From Bacteroidia bacterium (GTDB lineage: Bacteria > Bacteroidota > Bacteroidia > Flavobacteriales > Flavobacteriaceae), in contig JAUIBH010000014.1 of the NCBI GenBank assembly GCA_030427985.1, forward strand, positions 1-60,499: a DNA stretch of 60,499 nt. The letters run 5' to 3'. Shown piece by piece: positions 26,691-35,025 of the stretch (its first letter is position 1; the number at the start of each line of letters is the position of its first letter). Both the position numbers and the translations under genes were made by a program. A model generated the notes under the pieces. The model did not search any database. It saw only the letters and a program-made list of their open reading frames with translations, and was not told where the DNA came from.

Positions 26691-27722
26691 ATGCAACTGT
26701 ACAATACACTAAGTGCAAAGGAAAGGGAAAAACTTATTGAGGAGGCCGGCAAAGATCGGTTAACCATCTCTTTCTATAAATATGCACACATTGGGAATCC
26801 CCAAATTTTACGAAACCATCTTTTTTTGACTTGGGACGAAATGGAGGTTTTGGGCCGGATTTATGTGGCTCACGAAGGCATAAATGCACAACTTTCCGTT
26901 CCCGCTGAAAACTTCACTGATTTTAAATCTCATTTGGACAGCATTACCTTTTTAGAAAATGTGCGTTTGAACATCGCCATTGAGCAAGACAATAAATCCT
27001 TTTTAAAACTGAAGGTGAAAGTGAGAGATAAAATTGTGGCCGATGGCCTCAATGATGATACATTTGATGTCACCAACAAGGGCATTCATGTGGGAGCCGA
27101 ACAGTTTAACCAACTCATTGAAGACCCCGATACGGTTTTGGTGGATATGCGAAATCACTACGAAAGTGAAATCGGGCATTTTAAAAATGCCATTACACCA
27201 GATGTGGACACCTTCCGGGATTCTTTGGACATTATTGAGCAGGATTTGGCGGAACACAAAGAAGACAAAAAATTGGTGATGTACTGTACCGGTGGAATCC
27301 GTTGTGAAAAAGCCAGTGCCTACTACAAGCACAAAGGATTTAAAAATGTATTCCAGCTTGAAGGTGGCATTATAGAGTACACAAGCCAAGTGCGGGACAA
27401 AAATCTTGAAAATAAATTTCTGGGGAAAAACTTTGTTTTTGATCATAGGAGGGGGGAGCGTATTTCAGAAGACGTTATTGCCCACTGCCATCAATGTGGC
27501 AAACCTTGCGACACCCATGTGAACTGTGCCAACGAAGCGTGCCATTTATTGTTTATTCAATGTGAGGAATGCGCTGCCGCCATGGACAATTGTTGCTCCA
27601 CGGAGTGCCAAGAAATCCATGCGTTGCCCTATGAAGAACAAAAGAAATTGCGAAAAGGAAAGGTGGTCAGCAACAAGATTTTTAAAAAAGGACGTTCCCC
27701 TGTATTGAAATACAAGAAATAG
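26691..27722 (+). CDS. trhO: oxygen-dependent tRNA uridine(34) hydroxylase TrhO
   Basis: 343-residue rhodanese-domain protein of the TrhO/YceA family, which makes 5-hydroxyuridine at tRNA position 34. It has an N-terminal UPF0176-type domain (LTISFYKYAHIGNP, HEGINAQLSVP), a rhodanese domain with the active-site loop YCTGGIRCEKA (Cys199 and Cys205) and a C-terminal Cys-rich region (about 255-305) with several CxxC-like pairs likely to bind zinc. Length fits the long TrhO form. Confidence 0.93.
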   Translation: MQLYNTLSAKEREKLIEEAGKDRLTISFYKYAHIGNPQILRNHLFLTWDEMEVLGRIYVAHEGINAQLSVPAENFTDFKSHLDSITFLENVRLNIAIEQDNKSFLKLKVKVRDKIVADGLNDDTFDVTNKGIHVGAEQFNQLIEDPDTVLVDMRNHYESEIGHFKNAITPDVDTFRDSLDIIEQDLAEHKEDKKLVMYCTGGIRCEKASAYYKHKGFKNVFQLEGGIIEYTSQVRDKNLENKFLGKNFVFDHRRGERISEDVIAHCHQCGKPCDTHVNCANEACHLLFIQCEECAAAMDNCCSTECQEIHALPYEEQKKLRKGKVVSNKIFKKGRSPVLKYKK

Positions 27723-27825
27723 CATTTCAATACCCCCGTAAATTATACTATATTTACAATTAGTAATTTTTATGAACCCTATTCAAGGAAGTATTCCATT
27801 ACTTCTCTGAATCAAGATATTAAAT

Positions 27826-28986
27826 ATGGCGTGTAGCAGTTGTTCAACCGGCAAGGATGGACAACCGCGTGGTTGCAAGAACAATGGGACTTGCGGCACT
27901 GATGGTTGTAACAAGCTGACCGTTTTTGATTGGCTTTCCAATATGTCGTTGCCCAACGGTCAAAAACCCTTTGATTGCGTTGAGGTACGTTTCAAGAATA
28001 GTAGAAAGGAATTTTATAGGAATGTGGACAATCTTCCTTTGTCCATTGGCGATGTAGTGGCCACCCAGGCAAAATCTGGGCATGATGTGGGTATGGTAAC
28101 CCTCACCGGAGAATTGGTCCGGGTGCAGATGAAGCGCAAGAAAGTAGCGCCCGATGACAGTTCCCTTCCAAAAATCTACAGAAAGGCCACCCAGCGGGAT
28201 ATTGACGTGTGGCAAAAATGTCGGGATAAAGAAGAGGAAATCAAAAAACGTTCCCGGGAAATAGCTATTTCGCTCCGACTTGAAATGAAATTGAGCGACG
28301 TGGAGTTTCAGGGTGATGGATCTAAGGCCACCTTCTACTACACCGCAGAAGATCGGGTAGATTTTAGGCAACTGATCAAGGATATGGCCAAGGCTTTTGG
28401 TATCCGAATTGAAATGCGCCAAATAGGCTATCGACAAGAGGCCCAACGATTGGGGGGCATTGGTTCTTGCGGGCGGGAATTATGTTGCTCTACGTGGTTG
28501 ACAGACTTTAGATCCGTAAGTACCGCATCCGCCAGATACCAGCAATTGGCATTGAACCCTCAGAAATTGGCAGGACAATGTGGCAAACTCAAATGCTGCC
28601 TCAACTACGAATTGGACATGTACTTGGAGGCACTAAAGGATTTTCCTTCACAAGACAGTAAATTGTTGACCAAAAAAGGATTGGCCTTTTGCCAAAAAGC
28701 AGATATTTTTAAAGAAACGCTTTGGTTTTCATACAAAGATGATCCCGCCACATGGCATGCGCTGCATAAGGACCAAGTGCAGGAAATATTGGAACTCAAC
28801 AAGAAAAACCAAAAGATTGACAGTCTAGAAGAATATGCTGAGGACAATGTAAGCGATGAAAAAATGGCCTTTGAAAATGTAGTGGGGCAAGACAGCCTTA
28901 CCCGATTTGATAGGCCCAAGAAAAAGAAACGCAGAAACAAGAAACGCAGAAAGCCTAAATCTAAAGCATCTTCCAATGCGAAATAG
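27826..28986 (+). CDS. ricT: RicT/PSP1-family iron-sulfur regulatory complex subunit
   Basis: 386 residues. The N-terminus is Cys-rich (CSSCSTGKDGQPRGCKNNG), then the PSP1 domain (about 60-280) with CGRELCCSTWL and QCGKLKCCLNYE, the conserved cysteine pairs of RicT/YaaT. In Bacillus the RicAFT complex binds [4Fe-4S] clusters and affects RNA processing and development. The C-terminal tail is Lys/Arg-rich (KKKKRRNKKRRKPK), suggesting nucleic-acid contact. Its last 11 bp overlap the gldH start, an order conserved in flavobacteria. Confidence 0.92.
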   Translation: MACSSCSTGKDGQPRGCKNNGTCGTDGCNKLTVFDWLSNMSLPNGQKPFDCVEVRFKNSRKEFYRNVDNLPLSIGDVVATQAKSGHDVGMVTLTGELVRVQMKRKKVAPDDSSLPKIYRKATQRDIDVWQKCRDKEEEIKKRSREIAISLRLEMKLSDVEFQGDGSKATFYYTAEDRVDFRQLIKDMAKAFGIRIEMRQIGYRQEAQRLGGIGSCGRELCCSTWLTDFRSVSTASARYQQLALNPQKLAGQCGKLKCCLNYELDMYLEALKDFPSQDSKLLTKKGLAFCQKADIFKETLWFSYKDDPATWHALHKDQVQEILELNKKNQKIDSLEEYAEDNVSDEKMAFENVVGQDSLTRFDRPKKKKRRNKKRRKPKSKASSNAK

Positions 28987-29461
28987 CCTACTTTCTCTCC
29001 TAATATTGGCCTTGTTCTGGTCTTGCAATGACCACTTGGTCTTTTCAAAATACGAGCCTTTGAAAGATGGAAAATGGGAAATGAACAAGACTGTGCATTT
29101 TGAGTTTTCCGGGATGGATTCCATTACATCCTATAACATGTTCATCAACATAAGAAATGATGACGCCTTCGCATTCAGTAATCTTTTTTTGATCACAGAA
29201 CTGGAAGCTCCCAGTGGCAACACCTTAAAAGACACCTTGGAATACAAAATGGCGGAACCCACTGGCGAATGGTTGGGCAAAGGCCTCGGAAGTGTAAAGG
29301 AGAATAAACTTTGGTTCCGGGAAAACGTCGTTTTTCCAGATTCTGGCGTATATAAGATGAATATTTCCCACGCCATGCGCAAGAATGGTAGTGTGGATGG
29401 CGTTCATATTTTGGAGGGCATTACAGATGTTGGATTGGAAATAGAAAAAAGTACCCAGTAA
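28976..29461 (+). CDS. gldH: gliding motility lipoprotein GldH
   Basis: 161-residue lipoprotein with signal MRNSLLSLLILALFWSC (Cys at about 17) and a beta-rich body typical of GldH. In Flavobacterium johnsoniae GldH is needed for gliding and type IX secretion. The ATG at 28976 lies within the ricT 3' end and begins the signal; longer in-frame starts lie inside ricT and are rejected. It sits 5 bp before the PBP1A gene, matching the usual ricT-gldH-pbp order. Confidence 0.88.
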   Translation: MRNSLLSLLILALFWSCNDHLVFSKYEPLKDGKWEMNKTVHFEFSGMDSITSYNMFINIRNDDAFAFSNLFLITELEAPSGNTLKDTLEYKMAEPTGEWLGKGLGSVKENKLWFRENVVFPDSGVYKMNISHAMRKNGSVDGVHILEGITDVGLEIEKSTQ

Positions 29462-29466
29462 AAGCA

Positions 29467-31797
29467 ATGGCAAAGAAGGTTCAAAAGAAACAACAGCAAG
29501 GATATTTTAAATTTATTAAGTGGTTCTGGATACTTTTTGGGTCCGGCGTTTTGGTGGCCGTGTTCATTTTTCTATTGGCCTCATGGGGGGCTTTTGGAGA
29601 AATGCCAACCTTTGAGCGCTTGGAAAACCCAGAGACCAATTTGGCCACGGAATTTATTTCTTCGGACGGGGAAACCTTGGGGAAACTGTATTTGGATGAT
29701 AACCGAACCTGGGTGGATTACGACACACTACCACAAAATTTGGTGAACGCGCTCGTTGCTACAGAAGATGCCAGATACTACGATCATTCAGGCATTGATG
29801 CACGAGGTACTTTGCGGGCAATTCTATTTTTGGGCACCAAAGGAGGGGCCAGTACCATATCGCAACAGCTTTCCCGCCAACTTTTTGTTGGAGTACGTTC
29901 CCGAAATCTTATGGAAGCCGTTACCCAAAAAATTAAGGAATGGGTTATTGCCACGCGTTTGGAACGTAACTATACCAAGGAAGAAATCATTGCCATGTAC
30001 CTAAACATCTATGATTTTGGATACGCTGCCGATGGTATACGTTCAGCGTCCAGAATTTATTTTGGGAAAGAACCCCATGAGTTAAGAACTGAAGAGTCTG
30101 CCGTTTTAGTGGGCATGTTAAAAAACTCATCATTATATAACCCTATTAGGCGTGAAGAACTGGTTTTAAATCGAAGGAACACGGTGCTGGGGCAAATGGC
30201 CAAATACGACTATATCACAGAGGAGGAGAAGGATTCGTTGCAGGCCCTAAAGATGAACATCAACTTCAATCCAGAATCGCATCGTGAAGGATTGGCCACT
30301 TATTTTAGGATGTATCTTCAGCGTTGGTTAAACAATTGGGTAAAGGAAAATCCAAAACCAGACGGCGAAAATTGGAATATCTATCTGGATGGTTTGAAAG
30401 TCTACACCACAGTGGATTCAAGGATGCAACGAAATGCCGAGGAAGCCGTGCAAGAACACATGAAAAACCTTCAGGCAGAATTCTTTCATCAGAACACCCC
30501 AGAACGTAATCCAACAACACCATTTTTAGATCTCTCGAAAGGAGCCATTGATACCATTATGGAAAGAGCCGTTAAAGCTTCCCCAAGATGGCGACATTTA
30601 AAGAGAGAGGGAATGTCGGAGAAGGACATTGAAGCCACCTTTCATGAAAAAACGGAAATGACGGTTTTTGATTGGAACAGTGATTCGTATGAAAAAGACA
30701 CTATCATGACCCCAATGGATTCCATACGCTATTACAAGACCTTCTTGCGGACGGCCATGATGTCCATGGAACCCCAAACGGGTCACGTTAAAGCCTGGGT
30801 TGGTGGAATTGACTATAAACATTTTCAATATGACAATGTGATTCAAGGAGCGCGTCAGGCAGGTTCTTTGTTTAAGCCTTTTGTATATGCTGCGGCGATA
30901 GACCAGTTACGCTACTCGCCCTGCTATACCCTTCCAGACAATCAATATTGTATTGAGCCGGGTAAACATGGAAATATGGAGGCATGGTGCCCTAAAAATT
31001 CGAATGGAAAATATTCAGGGGAGAATATGACATTAAAGAATGCCTTGGCCAATTCTGTAAATACCATAACGGCACAACTAATTGATAGAGTAGGACCTGG
31101 TTCTGTTGCAGCGATGGCAAAGAATATGGGCATTACCAAAGAGGTTCAAGCAGTACCTTCCATTGCCTTGGGCACCCCCGATGTAAGCGTGTATGAAATG
31201 GTCGGGGCCTTTGGCACCTATGCCAATCAAGGGGTATATGTAAAACCAGTAATGGTTACCCGTATCGAAGATAAAAACGGCACCGTGCTCTTTGAATATA
31301 AACCCGAAACAAAGGATGTGCTCAGCAAAGATGTAGCCTATGCCATGGTTAACCTGTTGGAAGGTGTAACGGAGTATGGTTCAGGGGGAAGGCTTAGACA
31401 CACCTTTGCTAAGGATCGTATTGAGTACAAAGAAATTATAACCGGATATCCATATGAACTTACCAATCCAATTGCCGGAAAAACAGGAACTACACAAAAT
31501 CAAAGTGATGGATGGTTTATGGGAATGGTGCCCAATTTGGTTACGGGGGTATGGGTCGGAGGAGAAGATCGTTCCATCCACTTCAACCGTTTATTATATG
31601 GCCAAGGTGCCGCTATGGCATTGCCTATTTGGGCCTTGTACATGAAAAAGAACTATGCCAATGAAGAGATTGGTGTTTCCAAGGACGCGTTCGAAGAGCC
31701 AGAGGAAATGTCCATTAATATTGATTGTTCCAAAGAAGCCCAAGAAGAGGAAAACGATTTGGATACAGAAGACGATTTAGAGGACATCGATTTTTAA
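29467..31797 (+). CDS. penicillin-binding protein 1A (bifunctional transglycosylase/transpeptidase)
   Basis: 776-residue class A PBP building peptidoglycan. A membrane anchor (about 20-42) precedes the GT51 domain with the catalytic Glu in ATEDARYYDHSGID (Glu100) and STISQQLSRQLF, and a transpeptidase domain with SLFK (Ser467, Lys470), SVN and KTG (672-674). The C-terminal tail is strongly acidic. Both active sites look intact. Followed by a terminator at 31822. Confidence 0.95.
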   Translation: MAKKVQKKQQQGYFKFIKWFWILFGSGVLVAVFIFLLASWGAFGEMPTFERLENPETNLATEFISSDGETLGKLYLDDNRTWVDYDTLPQNLVNALVATEDARYYDHSGIDARGTLRAILFLGTKGGASTISQQLSRQLFVGVRSRNLMEAVTQKIKEWVIATRLERNYTKEEIIAMYLNIYDFGYAADGIRSASRIYFGKEPHELRTEESAVLVGMLKNSSLYNPIRREELVLNRRNTVLGQMAKYDYITEEEKDSLQALKMNINFNPESHREGLATYFRMYLQRWLNNWVKENPKPDGENWNIYLDGLKVYTTVDSRMQRNAEEAVQEHMKNLQAEFFHQNTPERNPTTPFLDLSKGAIDTIMERAVKASPRWRHLKREGMSEKDIEATFHEKTEMTVFDWNSDSYEKDTIMTPMDSIRYYKTFLRTAMMSMEPQTGHVKAWVGGIDYKHFQYDNVIQGARQAGSLFKPFVYAAAIDQLRYSPCYTLPDNQYCIEPGKHGNMEAWCPKNSNGKYSGENMTLKNALANSVNTITAQLIDRVGPGSVAAMAKNMGITKEVQAVPSIALGTPDVSVYEMVGAFGTYANQGVYVKPVMVTRIEDKNGTVLFEYKPETKDVLSKDVAYAMVNLLEGVTEYGSGGRLRHTFAKDRIEYKEIITGYPYELTNPIAGKTGTTQNQSDGWFMGMVPNLVTGVWVGGEDRSIHFNRLLYGQGAAMALPIWALYMKKNYANEEIGVSKDAFEEPEEMSINIDCSKEAQEEENDLDTEDDLEDIDF

Positions 31798-31821
31798 CCC
31801 AACATCACTTCAAAAAAGATA

Positions 31822-31857
31822 GGCCCCAGGCATAAAATGTCTTGGGGCTTTTTTATT
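31822..31857 (+). terminator. rho-independent terminator after PBP1A
   Basis: GCCCCAGGCA...TGTCTTGGGGC stem followed by TTTTTTATTT, ending 37 bp before the CoA-transferase A start. Confidence 0.9.
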
Positions 31858-31894
31858 TAAATCGTAAATTCAAACAATTGGAAAATAGCACAAA

Positions 31895-32596
31895 ATGATT
31901 AACAAAACAGTTGCAAATGTTTCTCAAGCTTTGGAAGGCGTTGCCGATGGGATGACTTTTATGTTGGGCGGATTTGGCCTATGCGGCATTCCCGAGAATG
32001 CCATCGCTGAACTGGTGAAGTTGGGGGTCAAGGACATTACCTGTATCTCTAATAACGCAGGGGTGGACGATTTTGGACTTGGCTTGCTTTTGCAAAAGCA
32101 TCAGATAAAAAAAATGATTTCCTCTTACGTAGGTGAGAACGATGAGTTTGAACGCCAAATGTTGAGTGGTGAACTGGAAGTGGAACTGACCCCCCAAGGC
32201 ACCTTGGCTGAAAAATGTAGGGCGGCCCAAGCTGGTTTCCCTGCTTTCTATACCCCAGCTGGGTATGGAACCGAAGTGGCCGAAGGAAAGGAAACCCGTG
32301 AGTTTGATGGTAAAATGTATGTGCTGGAACCTGCTTTTAAAGCTGATTTCTCGTTTGTGAAAGCGTGGAAAGGCGATGAAGCCGGAAATTTGATTTTCAA
32401 GGGAACCGCGCGCAATTTTAATCCCTGTATGTGTGGAGCCGCGAAGATTACGGTGGCTGAGGTGGAGGAACTCCTTCCAGCCGGAAGTTTGGACCCAAAC
32501 GAGATTCATATTCCGGGCATATTTGTGCAGCGTATTTTCCAAGGAGAAAAGTATGAGAAACGAATAGAGCAACGAACTGTAAGAATCAGACAATGA
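31895..32596 (+). CDS. scoA: 3-oxoacid CoA-transferase subunit A
   Basis: 233-residue alpha subunit of a succinyl-CoA:3-ketoacid-type CoA-transferase (AtoD/ScoA/PcaI family), moving CoA between acyl donors and acetoacetate-like acceptors. The glycine-rich CoA motif appears as [15 protein letters not shown], and the family block [15 protein letters not shown] follows. The catalytic Glu is in the B subunit (33078). The two subunits are normally adjacent; here 481 bp and a four-helix-bundle gene separate them. Confidence 0.93.
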   Translation: MINKTVANVSQALEGVADGMTFMLGGFGLCGIPENAIAELVKLGVKDITCISNNAGVDDFGLGLLLQKHQIKKMISSYVGENDEFERQMLSGELEVELTPQGTLAEKCRAAQAGFPAFYTPAGYGTEVAEGKETREFDGKMYVLEPAFKADFSFVKAWKGDEAGNLIFKGTARNFNPCMCGAAKITVAEVEELLPAGSLDPNEIHIPGIFVQRIFQGEKYEKRIEQRTVRIRQ

Positions 32597-32599
32597 GTC

Positions 32600-32621
32600 G
32601 ATGTGCCAATGTATCAATTTG
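32600..32621. repeat. degenerate left flank word of four-helix-bundle cassette 2
   Basis: GATGTGCCAATGTATCAATTTG matches, in inverted orientation and at 15 of 22 positions, the sequence at 33050-33071. The right flank also carries two degenerate direct words, AATTGACATATTATC and AATTAACACATTGTT. Confidence 0.4.
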
Positions 32622-32660
32622 TTTAGCTTAACAGATTAAAATACATTCAAAAAAAACAGG

Positions 32661-33029
32661 ATGATAACGTTTAGTGAAAAGTATAAGGACAACACTATTT
32701 TGGTAAAATCTTTTGAGTTTGCGAAAAATATTGTTGAATATGCTGAAAAACTTGAAAGCCTCAGAAAGTTTGTGGTAGCGAACCAAATTTTAAAAGCAGG
32801 AACATCCATTGGTGCAAATGTAAAGGAAGCTCAAAATGCAGAAAGTAAGCTTGATTTTATACATAAGTTGAAAATTGCAATGAAGGAAGCAGAAGAAACT
32901 GAGTTTTGGCTTTTCTTATGCAACGAACTGGAGAACTATCCAAGTGGAGAAAATTTGTTGGAAGAATTGTTTGACATCATTAAAATATTGAACAAAATAA
33001 TTTCAACATCAAAAAGAAAAATACAGTAA
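32661..33029 (+). CDS. four-helix-bundle protein (S23/IVS family), copy 2
   Basis: 122-residue helical protein paralogous to the gene at 7618: shared cores are ILKAGTSIGANVKEAQ and KIAMKEAEETEFWLFL. It belongs to the orphan four-helix-bundle family related to 23S rRNA intervening-sequence proteins and Avd; function unknown. It lies in the operon direction between the two CoA-transferase subunit genes (64 bp after A, 48 bp before B) and is flanked by AT-rich degenerate repeats. It is visibly more AT-rich than its neighbours, consistent with insertion from elsewhere. Confidence 0.88.
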   Translation: MITFSEKYKDNTILVKSFEFAKNIVEYAEKLESLRKFVVANQILKAGTSIGANVKEAQNAESKLDFIHKLKIAMKEAEETEFWLFLCNELENYPSGENLLEELFDIIKILNKIISTSKRKIQ

Positions 33030-33049
33030 ATAGGTAATTGACATATTAT

Positions 33050-33071
33050 CAAATTGCCTAATTAACACATT
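33050..33071. repeat. degenerate right flank word of four-helix-bundle cassette 2
   Basis: Imperfect inverted partner of 32600-32621. It ends 6 bp before the start codon of the CoA-transferase B gene. Confidence 0.4.
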
Positions 33072-33077
33072 GTTAAA

Positions 33078-33731
33078 ATGTTAGATAAAAGCGGAATCGC
33101 AAAACGCATCGCAAAAGAGGTCAAGGACGGATACTATGTCAATCTGGGGATAGGAATTCCCACTTTGGTGGCCAATTTTGTTCGGGATGATATTAGTGTG
33201 GAGTTTCAAAGTGAAAATGGTGTGCTCGGCATGGGGCCTTTTCCATTTGAAGGGGAAGAGGATGCCGATATCATCAACGCCGGAAAACAAACCATCACAA
33301 CTTTGCCAGGGGCTTCTTTTTTTGATTCTGCTTTGAGCTTTTCAATGATTCGTGGTCAACATGTGGACCTCACCATTTTGGGCGCCATGGAAGTGGCAGA
33401 AAATGGCGACATTGCCAATTGGAAAATCCCCGGAAAGATGGTTAAAGGAATGGGAGGCGCCATGGATTTAGTGGCCTCGGCTGAGAACATAATCGTGGCC
33501 ATGATGCATACCAATAGGGCAGGCGAATCCAAATTATTGAAAAGATGCAGCCTTCCATTGACAGGGGTAGGTTGTGTGAAAAAGATTGTGACCAACCTAG
33601 CGGTTTTGGAAGTGACACCAGATGGGTTCAAACTTCTCGAAAGAGCTCCGGGAATAACCGTTGAAGAAATTAATAATGCTACAGAAGGAAAGCTGATTGT
33701 GGATGGAGAGATTCCCGAAATGAAGATTTAG
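33078..33731 (+). CDS. scoB: 3-oxoacid CoA-transferase subunit B
   Basis: 217-residue beta subunit carrying the catalytic Glu in the SENG motif (FQSENGVLGMGP, Glu46), which forms the enzyme-CoA thioester. NLGIGIPTLVANF and the C-terminal LEVTPDGFKLLERAPGITVE are family signatures. It works with the subunit encoded at 31895. The spacing of a normal scoAB pair is interrupted by the four-helix-bundle gene. Confidence 0.94.
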   Translation: MLDKSGIAKRIAKEVKDGYYVNLGIGIPTLVANFVRDDISVEFQSENGVLGMGPFPFEGEEDADIINAGKQTITTLPGASFFDSALSFSMIRGQHVDLTILGAMEVAENGDIANWKIPGKMVKGMGGAMDLVASAENIIVAMMHTNRAGESKLLKRCSLPLTGVGCVKKIVTNLAVLEVTPDGFKLLERAPGITVEEINNATEGKLIVDGEIPEMKI

Positions 33732-33861
33732 CAAATACCATTCGTTTTTTTACAACAAAATAAAACCATTACACAACATTAGTTTTAATATGCCAATCAT
33801 CGAGTTTATATTTGGTTATATCGAATTTTTTACCCAAATTAACAACCAATAAAACAATACC

Positions 33862-33969
33862 ATGGCAGCCAAATTAAACCACACTACAATGGACGAAAAC
33901 GTTCAAGTGTACCGAAACGATTTTTTTACAGGATTTATACTATTGATCAAGAAGCTTTTTATGCTTTAG
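33862..33969 (+). CDS. possible small ORF (35 aa), unrecognised
   Basis: ATG-initiated, begins MAAKLNHTTMDENVQVYRND and ends with a hydrophobic stretch (FFTGFILLIKKLFML). It precedes a terminator by 30 bp, so the stretch may be transcribed. A +1 frame over its end also stays open through IDQEAFYALDQYTFPLKI, so a frameshifted gene remnant is an alternative. Coding status is uncertain. Confidence 0.25.
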   Translation: MAAKLNHTTMDENVQVYRNDFFTGFILLIKKLFML

Positions 33970-33998
33970 ACCAATACACATTCCCCCTGAAAATCTTA

Positions 33999-34029
33999 GA
34001 GCCAACACCTTTGTTAGGCTCTTTTTTTT
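33999..34029 (+). terminator. rho-independent terminator before the GNAT gene
   Basis: GAGCC(A)ACA...TGTT(A)GGCTC stem followed by eight T residues. Confidence 0.85.
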
Positions 34030-34054
34030 GGAATACATTTGAGAAAAGAAAATC

Positions 34055-34570
34055 GTGGATTTAAGTTTTAGGGAGTGTAACATTTCTGATTTGGATACTT
34101 TGGTCAATATATCCAAAGACACTTTTGTGGTCGCTTTTGAAAAGGACAATGACCCCGATGATTTCCAAGACTACATTCAAAAGGCGTTCAGTTCAGAAAA
34201 ATTGGAAAAAGAACTGAAAAACCCCAATTCCATTTTCTATTTTGTACATGATGCCAAAACTTTGGTGGGCTACTTCAAGCTAAATATAGGGAATGCCCAA
34301 ACCGATGTCCATGATGAGCATTCCATTGAACTGGAACGGATTTATGTGGTTCAGGAGTATCAAGGCAAAAAAATAGGCGCACAGATGCTCGCCAAAATAT
34401 TGGATTTGGGCAGAAAACACGACAAAGGATTCTTGTGGTTGGGCGTGTGGGAACACAACCCCAAGGCCATTCGGTTTTATCAACGTCAGGGCTTCCAAAA
34501 ATTTGGGGAGCACCCCTACTACATTGGCAAGGACAAACAGACCGATTGGCTTCTTCGGTTAGACCTTTAA
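34055..34570 (+). CDS. GNAT-family N-acetyltransferase
   Basis: 171-residue acetyltransferase. The acetyl-CoA loop is visible as VVQEYQGKKIGAQMLAKIL (R/Q-x-x-G-x-G/A type), followed by GFLWLGVWEHNPKAIRFYQRQGF, the usual motif B. GTG at 34055 is taken as start (MDLSFRECNISDLDTL), typical for the family N-terminus. Acceptor unknown; could modify amino acids, small amines or peptide N-termini. Its 3' end overlaps the convergent 106-aa gene by 12 bp. Confidence 0.88.
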   Translation: MDLSFRECNISDLDTLVNISKDTFVVAFEKDNDPDDFQDYIQKAFSSEKLEKELKNPNSIFYFVHDAKTLVGYFKLNIGNAQTDVHDEHSIELERIYVVQEYQGKKIGAQMLAKILDLGRKHDKGFLWLGVWEHNPKAIRFYQRQGFQKFGEHPYYIGKDKQTDWLLRLDL

Positions 34571-34879
34571 ATAGTTTTCCAAAAACAACGTATCCCCTTC
34601 CGAACGTAACTTGTAGGCAATGGAATTTTCAAAAGCGGCATGAATCAGCAATGAAATAGCCTGCGCATTGGCTTTGGTAAGGCTGTTGGTTCGGTAGACC
34701 ACATCCCTAATGGTTGAAAAGCTCACATTGCTCCTTATGGCAATGTTGGCAAAATCGTCTTTGGAGACGTTCCTCCGTAAAGTTTCAGAAAGTCGCTCAC
34801 TGATTGGTTTTCCAAAGTCTTCTTTGGAAAACATGTCATCGCTATTAATGACCAAGGCAAGATTTTTAATAGATCCCAT
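34559..34879 (-). CDS. small putative HTH protein divergent from XRE/S24 regulator
   Basis: 106 residues. The central part (about 38-80; SKDDFANIAIRSNVSFSTIR, DVVYRTNSLTKANAQAIS) looks like a helix-turn-helix, with flanking helices and a short C-terminal tail. No named family recognised. It is transcribed away from the HTH/S24-like gene at 35026, with a 146-bp shared upstream region that could hold operators for both. Confidence 0.65.
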   Translation of the reverse strand: MGSIKNLALVINSDDMFSKEDFGKPISERLSETLRRNVSKDDFANIAIRSNVSFSTIRDVVYRTNSLTKANAQAISLLIHAAFENSIAYKLRSEGDTLFLENYLKV

Positions 34880-34933
34880 CTCAATAGTTTTAGTGGATTA
34901 CTAATTATTTTACTGGGGTCTGATCGTATTTTC

Positions 34934-34941
34934 TATATTTG
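34934..34941 (+). promoter_or_regulatory. -7 promoter element for the XRE/S24 gene
   Basis: TATATTTG matches TAnnTTTG in the divergent intergenic region, 85 nt before the preferred start at 35026. Confidence 0.5.
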
Positions 34942-35025
34942 GCTTGTAACCCAATTACAGAAATGCGGTGGAATCGCTGCGGCTAGTGCATATTGCGTAA
35001 CAATTTTACACAATATAATGAATAT

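Larger units (their letters stand above)
33732..34054. other. non-coding gap with a small ORF and terminator
   Basis: A 323-bp AT-rich stretch between scoB and the GNAT gene. It contains a 35-codon ORF (33862-33969) and a terminator (33999-34029). No RNA gene or recognised regulatory element was found. Confidence 0.6.
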
